Assembly (NCBI RefSeq): GCF_000300855.1
Contig: NZ_ALJF01000011.1
Location: forward strand, 211,589-275,588
Origin: Agrobacterium albertimagni AOL15
GTDB taxonomy: Bacteria; Pseudomonadota; Alphaproteobacteria; Rhizobiales; Rhizobiaceae
Reading direction: 5' to 3'
DNA length: 64,000 bases
The notes under the pieces were generated by a model that searched no databases, was not told the DNA's origin, and saw only the letters and a list, made by a program, of their open reading frames with translations. Shown here one piece after another: positions 1 through 7,531 of this stretch. How positions within the stretch are numbered: the first letter of the stretch is position 1; each line of letters starts with the position of its first letter. The position numbers and the translations under genes were made by a program.

Positions 1-630
1 TTTCTCGACCCGAGACAACCCCATCCCATTACGCTCGCCGATAGCACGCTTTATCGCGAGACCGTTCAGCTTGCCGCCGTCATCGATCATCCGCGCATGG
101 AGGTCGGCGACTTCAGCTACTTCACCCATTCCGGCAGAGCGGAAGAAACGGCGCAAATTCTTGCGCCCTATCTCTATCCCTTCAGCCAGGAAAGACTGGT
201 CATCGGCCGCTTCGTGCAGATCGCGCGCGAGGCGATCATTATCACCAGTTCGGCCAACCACGCCATGACGGGTGTCACCACTTATCCCTTCCGCGTCTTC
301 AGCCCCGAGACCATCGACGGCTATCAGGACCTGCCCTTCCATGACACCGTTGTCGGCCACGACGTCTGGATTGGCCATGGCGCAACGATCATGCCGGGGG
401 TCACAATCGGTTCTGGCGCGATCATTGCCGCCCGCGCCGTCGTCACCCGCGATGTGCCGCCCTACGCCATCGTCGGCGGCAATCCGGCAACCGTGATCCG
501 CATGCGCTTCACGGATGAAGAGATCACCGATCTGCTCACCCTCGCCTGGTGGGACTGGCCGCTCGACAGGATCGAACGCGCACTGCCCCACCTCGAGAGC
601 GGCGACATCGCCGCCCTCAAGAAGGTCTAA
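1..630 (+). CDS. CatB-type hexapeptide O-acetyltransferase (5' end outside window)
   Basis: Left-handed beta-helix acetyltransferase of the CatB/Vat (xenobiotic acetyltransferase) type, which moves an acetyl group from acetyl-CoA to a hydroxyl. The frame is open from base 1, so the true start lies upstream; 209 residues are visible, about the whole family length. Hexapeptide repeats run through HDVWIGHGATIMPGVTIGSG and on to YAIVGGNPATVIR, which is the CoA-binding tail of the family. NHAMTG contains the histidine at the family's catalytic position. The C-terminal WWDWPLDRIERALP also matches CatB. The gene is convergent with the next one, with two bases between the stops. Whether the substrate is chloramphenicol, another drug or a surface sugar cannot be read from sequence. 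Confidence 0.85.
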   Translation, partial: FLDPRQPHPITLADSTLYRETVQLAAVIDHPRMEVGDFSYFTHSGRAEETAQILAPYLYPFSQERLVIGRFVQIAREAIIITSSANHAMTGVTTYPFRVFSPETIDGYQDLPFHDTVVGHDVWIGHGATIMPGVTIGSGAIIAARAVVTRDVPPYAIVGGNPATVIRMRFTDEEITDLLTLAWWDWPLDRIERALPHLESGDIAALKKV

Positions 631-632
631 TC

Positions 633-1685
633 TCAGAGACCCAGCATCCGGCGGTTTGCGGCATCGTCCGTGCCGCCGGAGGCGAAGTCGTCGAAGGCCT
701 TCTCGGTGACGCGGATGATATGCGCCCGGACGAAATCCGCACCCTCGCGGGCGCCGTCTTCCGGATGCTTCAGCGCGCATTCCCATTCGACAACGGCCCA
801 GCCGTCGAAATCATTCGCTGCCATCTTCGAAAAGATCGCGCCGAAATCGACCTGGCCGTCGCCGAGCGAGCGGAAGCGCCCTGCCCTGTTGACCCAGCCC
901 TGGTAGCCGCCATAGGCGCCCTGCCGGCCGGTCGGATTGAATTCCGCGTCCTTGACGTGGAACATCTTGATCCGGTCCTTGTAGATGTCGATGTTGTCGA
1001 GATAGTCGAGGCACTGCAGCACATAGTGCGAGGGGTCATAGAGCATGTTGGCGCGAGAATGGTTCTTCACCCGCTCGAGGAACATCTCGAAGGTGACCCC
1101 GTCATGCAGGTCTTCACCCGGATGGATCTCGTAGCAAACGTCGACACCCTGCTCCTCGGCATAATCGAGGATCGGCAGCCAGCGGCGCGCCAGTTCGTCA
1201 AACGCTGTCTCGACGAGACCGGCCGGGCGCTGCGGCCACGGGTAGATATAGGGCCAGGCGAGCGCGCCCGAGAAGGTCGCATGCGCCTTGATGCCGAGAT
1301 TGCGGGAGGCCTTCAGCGCATATTTGACCTGCTGCACGGCCCATTCCTGGCGCGCCTTCGGATTGCCACGAACTTCCGGCGCCGCAAAGCCGTCAAAGGC
1401 TTCGTCATAGGCCGGATGAACCGCAACCAGCTGGCCCTGAAGGTGGGTGGAAAGTTCGGTGATTTCGACGCCGTTCGCCCGCGCCACGCCGGCAAGCTCG
1501 TCGCAATAATCCTTGGATTCGGCGGCCTTTTTCAGGTCCATCAGCTGGCCGGCCCAGGTCGGCACCTGCACGCCTTCATAGCCCTTGTCGGCGGCCCATT
1601 TGGTAATTCCATCCCAGGTATTGAATGGCGCGGCATCACCCGCAAACTGACCGAGAAAGATCGCCGGTCCCTTGATCGTCTTCAT
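633..1685 (-). CDS. Sugar phosphate isomerase/epimerase (TIM barrel, AP-endonuclease-2 fold)
   Basis: A 350-residue cytoplasmic TIM-barrel isomerase/epimerase of the xylose-isomerase-like/AP endonuclease 2 superfamily. Likely divalent-metal ligands are spread as in the family: E186 (CYEIHPGE), D217 and H220 (YDPSHYV), H243 (FHVKDAEF) and E300 (VVEWECA). I chose the ATG at 1685 because GGGAGGAG stands just before it; an in-frame codon 27 bases upstream has no such site. It follows a sugar ABC importer on the same strand but is separated from it by a terminator-like hairpin (1778-1803), and has its own LacI-type palindrome at 1719-1732. It probably acts on the sugar or polyol brought in by that importer. 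The exact substrate is not recognisable. Confidence 0.85.
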   Translation of the reverse strand: MKTIKGPAIFLGQFAGDAAPFNTWDGITKWAADKGYEGVQVPTWAGQLMDLKKAAESKDYCDELAGVARANGVEITELSTHLQGQLVAVHPAYDEAFDGFAAPEVRGNPKARQEWAVQQVKYALKASRNLGIKAHATFSGALAWPYIYPWPQRPAGLVETAFDELARRWLPILDYAEEQGVDVCYEIHPGEDLHDGVTFEMFLERVKNHSRANMLYDPSHYVLQCLDYLDNIDIYKDRIKMFHVKDAEFNPTGRQGAYGGYQGWVNRAGRFRSLGDGQVDFGAIFSKMAANDFDGWAVVEWECALKHPEDGAREGADFVRAHIIRVTEKAFDDFASGGTDDAANRRMLGL

Positions 1686-1718
1686 GAATTCTCCTCCCTG
1701 AGATCCCTGCAACGTTTC

Positions 1719-1732
1719 CGTAAACGATTACA
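1719..1732. promoter_or_regulatory. LacI-family operator-like palindrome upstream of the isomerase
   Basis: CGTAAACGATTACA (minus strand TGTAATCGTTTACG) lies 34 bases upstream of the isomerase start. It has the TGTAA-centre-TTACA form typical of LacI-family operators and resembles the two palindromes at 5527-5561 in front of the importer operon and lacI gene. This suggests one regulator controls both transcription units. Confidence 0.55.
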
Positions 1733-1777
1733 GGAGATGGATTTTCGACACAACCGCAATGATGCCTATGGTGAAAA

Positions 1778-1803
1778 GTCTGCCCGGGAAAACCCGGGCA
1801 GAC
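1778..1803 (-). terminator. Hairpin terminator after the sugar-binding protein gene
   Basis: A perfect 11-bp stem (GTCTGCCCGGG / CCCGGGCAGAC) with a 4-base loop, followed on the minus strand by TTTTC. It lies 25 bases after the stop of the binding-protein gene and before the isomerase gene, so it probably ends or attenuates the importer transcript. Confidence 0.7.
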
Positions 1804-1827
1804 CGATTGCGCTTAAATTTTCCGAGA

Positions 1828-2781
1828 TCAGAACGGCGAATCCGGGAAGTAGTAGCCTTCCGCGTTTTCAGGCGTGATCAGCGTCGCATCCAGCGTGTAG
1901 GTGCCATGCACCGGAACGCTGTCGTAGAGGGCGGCAGCCGTCATTTCCAGCGCGGTACCGACCATCGACGGCGGGTAGAGAACGTTGACCGGAACCATCT
2001 TGTCGCCATCCATGACCTTCTTGATCATGTCCTTCGAACCGGCACCACCGATGATGTACTGGATGTCGGTACGGCCGGCCTGCTCGATGGCCTGCAGCAC
2101 GCCGACAGCCATGTCGTCATCCTGGCACCAGACCACATCGATCTTCGGATATTTGGTCAGGTAGTCTTGCATGACCTTGAAGGCATCGTCGCGGTTCCAG
2201 TTGCCGAACTGGCGGTCGAGAATCTTGACGTTCGAGCCCTCAATACCCTTGTCGAAACCGTCCTGGCGCTGCTGATCGATCGGGATCGGCATGCCGCGGA
2301 TGACGACGACTTCGGCGTCCGGGGTCGTCTCGGCAATATACTTGCCGGCGACTTCACCGAGAGCCGGGTTGTTGCCGGCGACATAGAGATCGCGGACGGT
2401 GTTGTCGTTGACCGAAGGTGCGCGGTCGACGAGCGCGACGAACTTGCCGCTGTCCTTGATCTGGCGGATGGCGTTGACCAGCGGATCCGGATCCGTCGGC
2501 AGGATGACGAGCGCATCGATGCCCTGCGTCGCAAGATCCTGCACGGCATTCGCCTGGCTGGACGGATCGGCAGAGGTCTTGACGACGACGTTGAGGCCCG
2601 GATGACGCTCCATCAGCTGCTTGGCGATACGTTCGGCATGATAGATCACACCCGATGTCCAGCCGTGTGTTGCAGCCGGGATCGAGACGCCGATCGTCTT
2701 GGTGTCCTGGGCCTGCGCCACGCCGAAGATCGACACGAGCGCGGTCATGGCGACGGCCATGCCCATAAGTTTCTTATGCAT
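1828..2781 (-). CDS. Sugar ABC transporter periplasmic substrate-binding protein
   Basis: A 317-residue periplasmic binding protein of the ribose/galactose type (Peripla_BP_4), which delivers a monosaccharide or polyol to the membrane permease. A signal peptide covers about residues 1-24 with cleavage after AQA. The mature protein starts TIGVSIPAATHGW and has the two-lobe family pattern, including DALVILPTDPDPLV and VWCQDDDMAVGVLQAIEQAG. It is the last gene of the importer operon on the minus strand, an unusual position since binding proteins more often come first. The protein does not resemble XylF closely, so although xylAB lie nearby I do not assign xylose. Substrate unknown. Confidence 0.88.
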   Translation of the reverse strand: MHKKLMGMAVAMTALVSIFGVAQAQDTKTIGVSIPAATHGWTSGVIYHAERIAKQLMERHPGLNVVVKTSADPSSQANAVQDLATQGIDALVILPTDPDPLVNAIRQIKDSGKFVALVDRAPSVNDNTVRDLYVAGNNPALGEVAGKYIAETTPDAEVVVIRGMPIPIDQQRQDGFDKGIEGSNVKILDRQFGNWNRDDAFKVMQDYLTKYPKIDVVWCQDDDMAVGVLQAIEQAGRTDIQYIIGGAGSKDMIKKVMDGDKMVPVNVLYPPSMVGTALEMTAAALYDSVPVHGTYTLDATLITPENAEGYYFPDSPF

Positions 2782-2850
2782 TGGTTTCCTCCCAAAGTGA
2801 CGAGGGTCGAGTTCGAACGGACCGGGCGACCCTCCTGCCCGGCCGTTTCC

Positions 2851-3861
2851 TTACGCCTTGCGCGCCAGCGATCGCTGGACGAGCATCGCGATGATGATGA
2901 TCGTGCCCTGGATGGCGCCGATCAGATATTCGGAGATGAAATTCGAGAGCAGCATGATGTTGCCGACAAGCTCGAGAATGAAGGCGCCGCAGATCGTGCC
3001 CCAGACACGCCCCGCCCCGCCTTTCAGCGCCGTACCGCCGACGACAACCGCGGTGATCGCCTGCAACTCCCAGAGAATACCCGTGGTCGCCGAGGTCGAA
3101 CCAAGACGCGGCACGTAGAGCAGCACGGCAATTGCGACGCAGAGCCCCTGGATGACGAAGGCGATGGTGCGTACGCGGTCCACCGCAATGCCGGAATAGC
3201 GCGCCACATCCCGGTTTGAACCGACGGCCACCACATGACGACCATAGCGCGTGCGATAGAGGACGACGGCAGCAATCGCGGTCACGACAAGGATGATGAC
3301 GATCGGTACGGGAATACCAAGGATCGAGCCGAAATAGACCGGGCGATACAGCGCCTGTTGCTCGGCATCGCGCAGGGTGATCGCGCCGCCCTGGGAGAGC
3401 CAGGTCGTCAGACCGCGATAGATGCCCATGGTCCCGAGTGTGGCGATGAAGGGCTCGATCTTGCCGACGGTGGTGATCAACCCGTTGGCGAGACCGCAGA
3501 GCGAACCAATGATGATGGCAAGTGCCATGGCCGCGGCAATCATGAGGCCAGGATCGGCAATGGCGCCGGAATTCATGAAGAGGATCATCAGGCTGGCGAC
3601 AAAGGCCACCATTGAACCGACGGAGAGATCGAGGTCGCCCGAGGAGATGACGAAAGTCGCGCCAACGGCGATGATCGCAATGAAGGCAGAGCGGGTTGCG
3701 ACATTGGCGAGATTGGTGAGGCCAATGAAGTTCGGGTTCACCAGCGCACCGATGATTAGAAGGATCAGCAGCGCAGCAAAGGGTGCGACGGCACGCAGGT
3801 CCACATCGCGAAAGGTGCGGCGTGGACGGCCAGGTGTGTTCGTTTCAGTCTCGGCAGTCAT
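2851..3861 (-). CDS. Sugar ABC transporter permease (RbsC/AraH type)
   Basis: A 336-residue inner-membrane permease of the BPD_transp_2 family (RbsC, AraH, XylH), which forms the channel for sugar uptake. Many hydrophobic segments alternate with short loops. Family landmarks include GATFVISSGDLDLSVGSM in the first third, NGLITTVGKIEPFIATLGTM near the middle and AITAVVVGGTALKGGAGRV near the C-terminus. The ATG at 3861 was chosen because GGGAGGAG lies 11-18 bases upstream; the frame runs open further upstream but overlaps the ATPase gene. It lies between the ATPase and binding-protein genes and is read with them. Confidence 0.9.
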   Translation of the reverse strand: MTAETETNTPGRPRRTFRDVDLRAVAPFAALLILLIIGALVNPNFIGLTNLANVATRSAFIAIIAVGATFVISSGDLDLSVGSMVAFVASLMILFMNSGAIADPGLMIAAAMALAIIIGSLCGLANGLITTVGKIEPFIATLGTMGIYRGLTTWLSQGGAITLRDAEQQALYRPVYFGSILGIPVPIVIILVVTAIAAVVLYRTRYGRHVVAVGSNRDVARYSGIAVDRVRTIAFVIQGLCVAIAVLLYVPRLGSTSATTGILWELQAITAVVVGGTALKGGAGRVWGTICGAFILELVGNIMLLSNFISEYLIGAIQGTIIIIAMLVQRSLARKA

Positions 3862-3959
3862 GGTCTTCCCGTCTCCTCCCACGCACCCCAGCCTTGAGGT
3901 CGCGCACCCTGAAGTCTTCGTTTTCAAGCCCGGTCTTGCCGCCAGGCTGTTGCATTCAC

Positions 3960-5486
3960 CTAGCTCGCCATCTGCCGTTTCAGGCCGGCGGCGTAGCGCA
4001 TGATCGTTTGTTCGTTGATGTCCTCGCCCTCGAGCAGACCGACCATGTGGCCCTCGCGCATCACGGCCACCCGCGTGCAAAGACCGATCACCTCGGGCAT
4101 CTCAGAGGAGATGACGATGATCGAGCGCCCCTCGCGGGCAAGCGCTGCGATGAAATGATAGATCTGCTGCTTGGTGCCGACATCGATGCCGCGTGTCGGC
4201 TCATCGATGATGATGATCTGGGGCTCGACTTCCATGATCTTGGCCAGCAGCAGCTTCTGCTGGTTGCCGCCCGACATGCGCCCCACCCGCACCTTGTCGT
4301 CGCGCACGCGGATATCGAAGCGGCGCTTCGCCCGCGCCATTGCCTTCGCCTCGCTGCCGGGATCGAGATAGCCGTGACGCACATGATTGTCCATCGACTG
4401 CAGCGTCAGGTTCGCCGTCATGCCCTCGCCCAGCAACAGGCCCTTGCCCTTGCGGTCCTTGGTCATATAGGCGAGCCCACGCCGGTTTGCTTCGCGGAAA
4501 TCACCGGCGTTAAGCACGGCACCCTTGAGCCTGACCTCGCCGGACAGACGCGGACGCAGACCCGCCACCGCCTCCATCAGCTCGGTGCGGCCTGACCCGA
4601 TCAGGCCGGAAAAGCCGAGCACTTCGCCACGCTTCAGCTCGAAGCTGGCATTCTTCACAAACCCCGTCGTCAGATCCCGAACCGAAAGCACGATCTCTTC
4701 GTCGACATTGGGTTCATGCTTGGTCGGATAGAGGCTAGACAATTCACGACCAACCATCAGCTGGGCGATCGCCTCGCTGTCGAGCGCCGAGGTCGGCGCA
4801 GTCTTCACCCATTGGCCGTCGCGCAGCACCGTCACCCGGTCGGTCAGCTCCATCACCTCGTCGAGCTTGTGGGAGACGAAGACGAAGCTCGTTCCCCGCG
4901 CACGCAGTTTGCGCACCTGGTCAAACAACACTTCGGTCTCGTCACGCGACAGAACCGCCGTCGGCTCGTCCATGAAGACAATGCGCGCCTTGCGGCTGAT
5001 CGCCTTGGCAATCTCGACCATCTGCTTGTCGGCGACCGCCAACGAGCTGATCAGCGCATTCTCGTCGATTCTGGAGCCAAGCTGGTCGAGCACACGCCGC
5101 GCCTCCGCCCGCATTGTTGCGCGGTCGAGCAGACCGAAGCGCGTGACTTCGCGACCGAGAAACAGGCTCTCGGTCACCGTCAGATGATCGGCAAGATTGA
5201 ATTCCTGGTGGATGAGCACGATGCCGAGCGCTTCGGCCGCCCCATTGGCTGGCAGCGTCACGGGCTCGCCGTCCAGCAGGATGCGACCGGCCGTCGCCTG
5301 CTCGAAACCTGAGAGTATTTTCACCAGCGTCGATTTGCCAGCACCATTCTCGCCCATGAGCGCGTGAACCTCGCCCGGCAAGACGTCGAAATCCACGCTG
5401 AACAGCACCTGGACTTCGCCAAATGATTTGGAAATTCGCTCCGCCACGAGCACGGGTGTCCGCGCTTCGTCCCCAGCCAATGTCAT
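3960..5486 (-). CDS. Sugar ABC transporter ATP-binding protein (two ABC domains, RbsA/MglA type)
   Basis: A 508-residue cytoplasmic protein with two fused ABC domains that powers uptake of a simple sugar. Domain 1 has a good Walker A (GENGAGKST, residues 45-53), Walker B (RIVFMDEPT) and a degenerate signature around SLAVADKQ. Domain 2 has the weak Walker A usual in this family (GLIGSGRTE), signature MSGGNQQK and Walker B IIIIDEPTRGIDVG. It is the first gene of the minus-strand operon ATPase-permease-binding protein. It is divergent from a lacI gene, and two LacI-type palindromes lie between them. Ribose, xylose, inositol and other sugars are all possible substrates. Confidence 0.9.
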   Translation of the reverse strand: MTLAGDEARTPVLVAERISKSFGEVQVLFSVDFDVLPGEVHALMGENGAGKSTLVKILSGFEQATAGRILLDGEPVTLPANGAAEALGIVLIHQEFNLADHLTVTESLFLGREVTRFGLLDRATMRAEARRVLDQLGSRIDENALISSLAVADKQMVEIAKAISRKARIVFMDEPTAVLSRDETEVLFDQVRKLRARGTSFVFVSHKLDEVMELTDRVTVLRDGQWVKTAPTSALDSEAIAQLMVGRELSSLYPTKHEPNVDEEIVLSVRDLTTGFVKNASFELKRGEVLGFSGLIGSGRTELMEAVAGLRPRLSGEVRLKGAVLNAGDFREANRRGLAYMTKDRKGKGLLLGEGMTANLTLQSMDNHVRHGYLDPGSEAKAMARAKRRFDIRVRDDKVRVGRMSGGNQQKLLLAKIMEVEPQIIIIDEPTRGIDVGTKQQIYHFIAALAREGRSIIVISSEMPEVIGLCTRVAVMREGHMVGLLEGEDINEQTIMRYAAGLKRQMAS

Positions 5487-5526
5487 GCAATCCTCCCCAG
5501 CGGCTCCTCAACCGCCATGCCATTTG

Positions 5527-5561
5527 TGTAAACCTTTACATGCCTGATGTAAAGGTTTACA
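5527..5561. promoter_or_regulatory. Pair of LacI-family operators between the importer operon and lacI
   Basis: TGTAAACCTTTACA (5527-5540) and TGTAAAGGTTTACA (5548-5561) are each palindromic apart from the two centre bases and are exact reverse complements of each other. Their centres are 21 bp apart, two helical turns. They lie 41 bases upstream of the ATPase start and about 100 bases upstream of the lacI start. The arrangement fits cooperative binding of a LacI-family repressor that also controls itself. Confidence 0.75.
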
Positions 5562-5662
5562 TCATCACATCACGGAGAGTTTTTGTTCCCTTTCCGCTTT
5601 CGCAGCTGAGGCTGGGAATGTAAGGTCTCCAACGATTCCAGACGGATAGGGGATAAGGGCGC

Positions 5663-6682
5663 GTGCCGGACACAGCACCAGCGACGATCGAGGACGTGGC
5701 GCGCATCGCGGAAGTGTCGATCGCGACGGTCAGTCGTGCGATCCACACCCCCGACAAGGTGGCGAAATCGACCCGCCAGCGGGTGAACCAAGCGATTGCC
5801 ATCACCGGCTACACGACCAATGCCATGGCGCGCTCGCTGCGCATGGGCCGGTCGAACATGATCCTGATCCTCGCCCCCGACATTGGCGACCCGAATTTCT
5901 CTTCGACCCTGATCGGACTTGAAAACGAAGCGCGCGCCCATGGCTTCGGCGTCCTGATCGGTCACACCCAAAACGATCCCGAACGTGGGCTTGAGTATCT
6001 CAAGTTCCTGAGCTCCGGCCAGGCCACAGGCCTCGTTCTCTTCACAGGCCACGAACCCTTCGGCCATCAGGTGGTCGGCCAGCGACTGCCGCCTTCGGTC
6101 GCCGTCTTCGAACCGGTCTTCGGCTCGAAAATCTCCTATGTCGGCGTCGATGATGTCGCAGGCGCCCGGAAGGCGGCTGAACATCTGCTTTCGGCTGGCC
6201 ACCGCGCAATCGCCTTCATCGGCGACAGCAAGACGCGGCTTGGCCACCAGCGCCGCCGCCAGGGGTTCGACAAGGCGCTCGACGCCGCCCGCATCCCGCC
6301 GAACCAACGCTTTGTACTGGAAGGCGAAGGTACGATCGAAAGCGGACGACTTGCCGTCGAGCAGCTCTTCATGCGCGATCAGCTGCCGACAGCCTTCATG
6401 TGCGTCAATGATGCGACCGCCGTTGGCGTGATCAACGGCCTGACCGCCCGCGGCTACGACCTGCCGCATGATTTCTCCGTCATCGGCTTCGACGACGTGC
6501 CCCAGGCGACCTATGTGAACCCCGCGCTCACGACCATCCGCCAGCCCCGCACGGCAATTGGCCGCCAGGCCATGTCGCTGCTGATCAAGTCGCTCGCCGA
6601 GCGCCCGACAGAGCGCCAGGAAATCCTGCTGATGCCGGACCTGATCGTGCGCGGCTCGGTGACCGGACCGGCCAAACGCTAG
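5663..6682 (+). CDS. LacI-family transcriptional regulator of the sugar importer
   Basis: A 339-residue LacI/GalR repressor. The N-terminal helix-turn-helix with hinge helix is at about residues 7-60 (IEDVARIAEVSIATVSRAIH, then GYTTNAMARSLRMGRS). The rest is the periplasmic-binding-protein-like effector domain, ending with FSVIGFDDVPQATYVNPALT and RQPRTAIGRQA. It starts with GTG, with purine-rich GATAGGGGATAAGGG just upstream. It is divergent from the sugar ABC operon, and two palindromes between them are its likely operators. The effector is presumably the imported sugar or a product of the isomerase. Confidence 0.9.
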   Translation: MPDTAPATIEDVARIAEVSIATVSRAIHTPDKVAKSTRQRVNQAIAITGYTTNAMARSLRMGRSNMILILAPDIGDPNFSSTLIGLENEARAHGFGVLIGHTQNDPERGLEYLKFLSSGQATGLVLFTGHEPFGHQVVGQRLPPSVAVFEPVFGSKISYVGVDDVAGARKAAEHLLSAGHRAIAFIGDSKTRLGHQRRRQGFDKALDAARIPPNQRFVLEGEGTIESGRLAVEQLFMRDQLPTAFMCVNDATAVGVINGLTARGYDLPHDFSVIGFDDVPQATYVNPALTTIRQPRTAIGRQAMSLLIKSLAERPTERQEILLMPDLIVRGSVTGPAKR

Positions 6683-6802
6683 CCTCGCCGTCTCGCGCCA
6701 CCTGGTGCCGATGGACCCATCTTCGGTCTGGGCCGTTGACCGACATACCCCTATATTGGCAGTTCGAAAGCCAGCCCCTGCCTCAGCAACCTGAAACCCC
6801 AG

Positions 6803-7285
6803 ATGAGTGTCGCCTTCACCAAGGAAGAAAGTTCGGAAACCGCCGCAGAAACCCATCTGCCGGACCGCCCGATCTCGCCCCATCCGAACCTGGTGACGGC
6901 GACAGGCCTGAAGCTCCTGCAGGCCCAGGCGGAAGAGGCCCGCGCCGCCTATCTCGCGGCACAGGCGGTCGAGGACATCAATGAGCGGCGACGCCAGTCG
7001 GCCGTGCCCTATCGTGACCTCAAATACCTGACGGAGCGGCTGCACACCGCCCAGGTGATTCCGGATCCGGTCGACAACATGGTGGTTGCCTTTGGTAGCA
7101 AGGTCACCTTCGAACGCGATGACGGCCGCGTCCAGACCTACCGCATCGTCGGCGAGGACGAGGCCGATCCGAAGGAAGGGTCGATTTCATTCGTCTCACC
7201 CGTTGCAACCCGCCTGATGGGCAAGAGCGTGGGCGATGTCGTGACGGTCGGCGACCAGGAGCTGGAGATCACGGCGATCGGGTGA
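6803..7285 (+). CDS. GreA/GreB-family protein with altered coiled-coil tip
   Basis: A 160-residue protein whose C-terminal half is a clear GreA/GreB domain that docks on RNA polymerase (VTFERDDGRVQTYRIVGEDEADP, SFVSPVATRLMGKSVGDVV). The N-terminal half is predicted coiled coil, as in GreA. The GreA tip usually reads DLSENAEY with acidic residues that assist transcript cleavage. Here the matching stretch reads EDINERRRQSAVPYRDLKYL, rich in arginine. It may therefore bind polymerase without standard anti-pausing activity, as Rnk or other Gre-like factors do. It stands alone downstream of the lacI gene, and a second ordinary GreA is expected elsewhere in the genome. The start at 6803 gives the usual length. 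Confidence 0.8.
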   Translation: MSVAFTKEESSETAAETHLPDRPISPHPNLVTATGLKLLQAQAEEARAAYLAAQAVEDINERRRQSAVPYRDLKYLTERLHTAQVIPDPVDNMVVAFGSKVTFERDDGRVQTYRIVGEDEADPKEGSISFVSPVATRLMGKSVGDVVTVGDQELEITAIG

Positions 7286-7315
7286 CGGTAGCCTGGAGGG
7301 CAACGTCCTTTCACC

Positions 7316-7464
7316 GCCGTCATCCTCGGGCTTGTCCCGAGGATCTATTGCCGCCTGCCGGAACCTCGACTCTTCGGGCAACCGCTGAGCCCGCCCGGCT
7401 TTCTGAACCGTCCAAACCGCGACCACCCTTGGTAGATCCTCGGGACAAGCCCGAGGATGACGGC
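7316..7464. repeat. Intergenic inverted repeat, two 32-bp perfect arms
   Basis: The arms at 7316-7347 and 7433-7464 are perfect reverse complements, 32 bases each, separated by 85 bases. Each arm itself holds the smaller palindrome CCTCGGGCTTGTCCCGAGG. Copies of this type of sequence are scattered between genes in many alphaproteobacteria. Between the arms I see no gene. The transcript could form a long cruciform-like fold downstream of xylA and the greA-like gene. Confidence 0.8.
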
Positions 7465-7476
7465 CGTTCAAGAATG

Positions 7477-7507
7477 CAAAAGGCCGGGACACTTTTGCGC
7501 CCCGGCC
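7477..7507 (-). terminator. Terminator of the xylose operon
   Basis: On the minus strand, GGCCGGG and CCCGGCC form a 7-bp GC stem around a 12-base loop, followed by TTTTGC. It lies 25 bases after the xylA stop and fits rho-independent termination. Confidence 0.7.
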
Positions 7508-7531
7508 CTTCTGTGCATTTATACCCTCAGA

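Noticed and set aside
549..1877. A 442-codon open frame on the plus strand
   Set aside because: It is antisense to the isomerase gene and reads as arginine/valine-rich sequence without family resemblance, a common effect of high GC codon bias.
5487..5662. Possible catabolite-control or FNR site in the importer/lacI gap
   Set aside because: The palindromes there have LacI-type TGTAAA/TTTACA arms, not TTGAT/ATCAA, and a lacI gene is adjacent.
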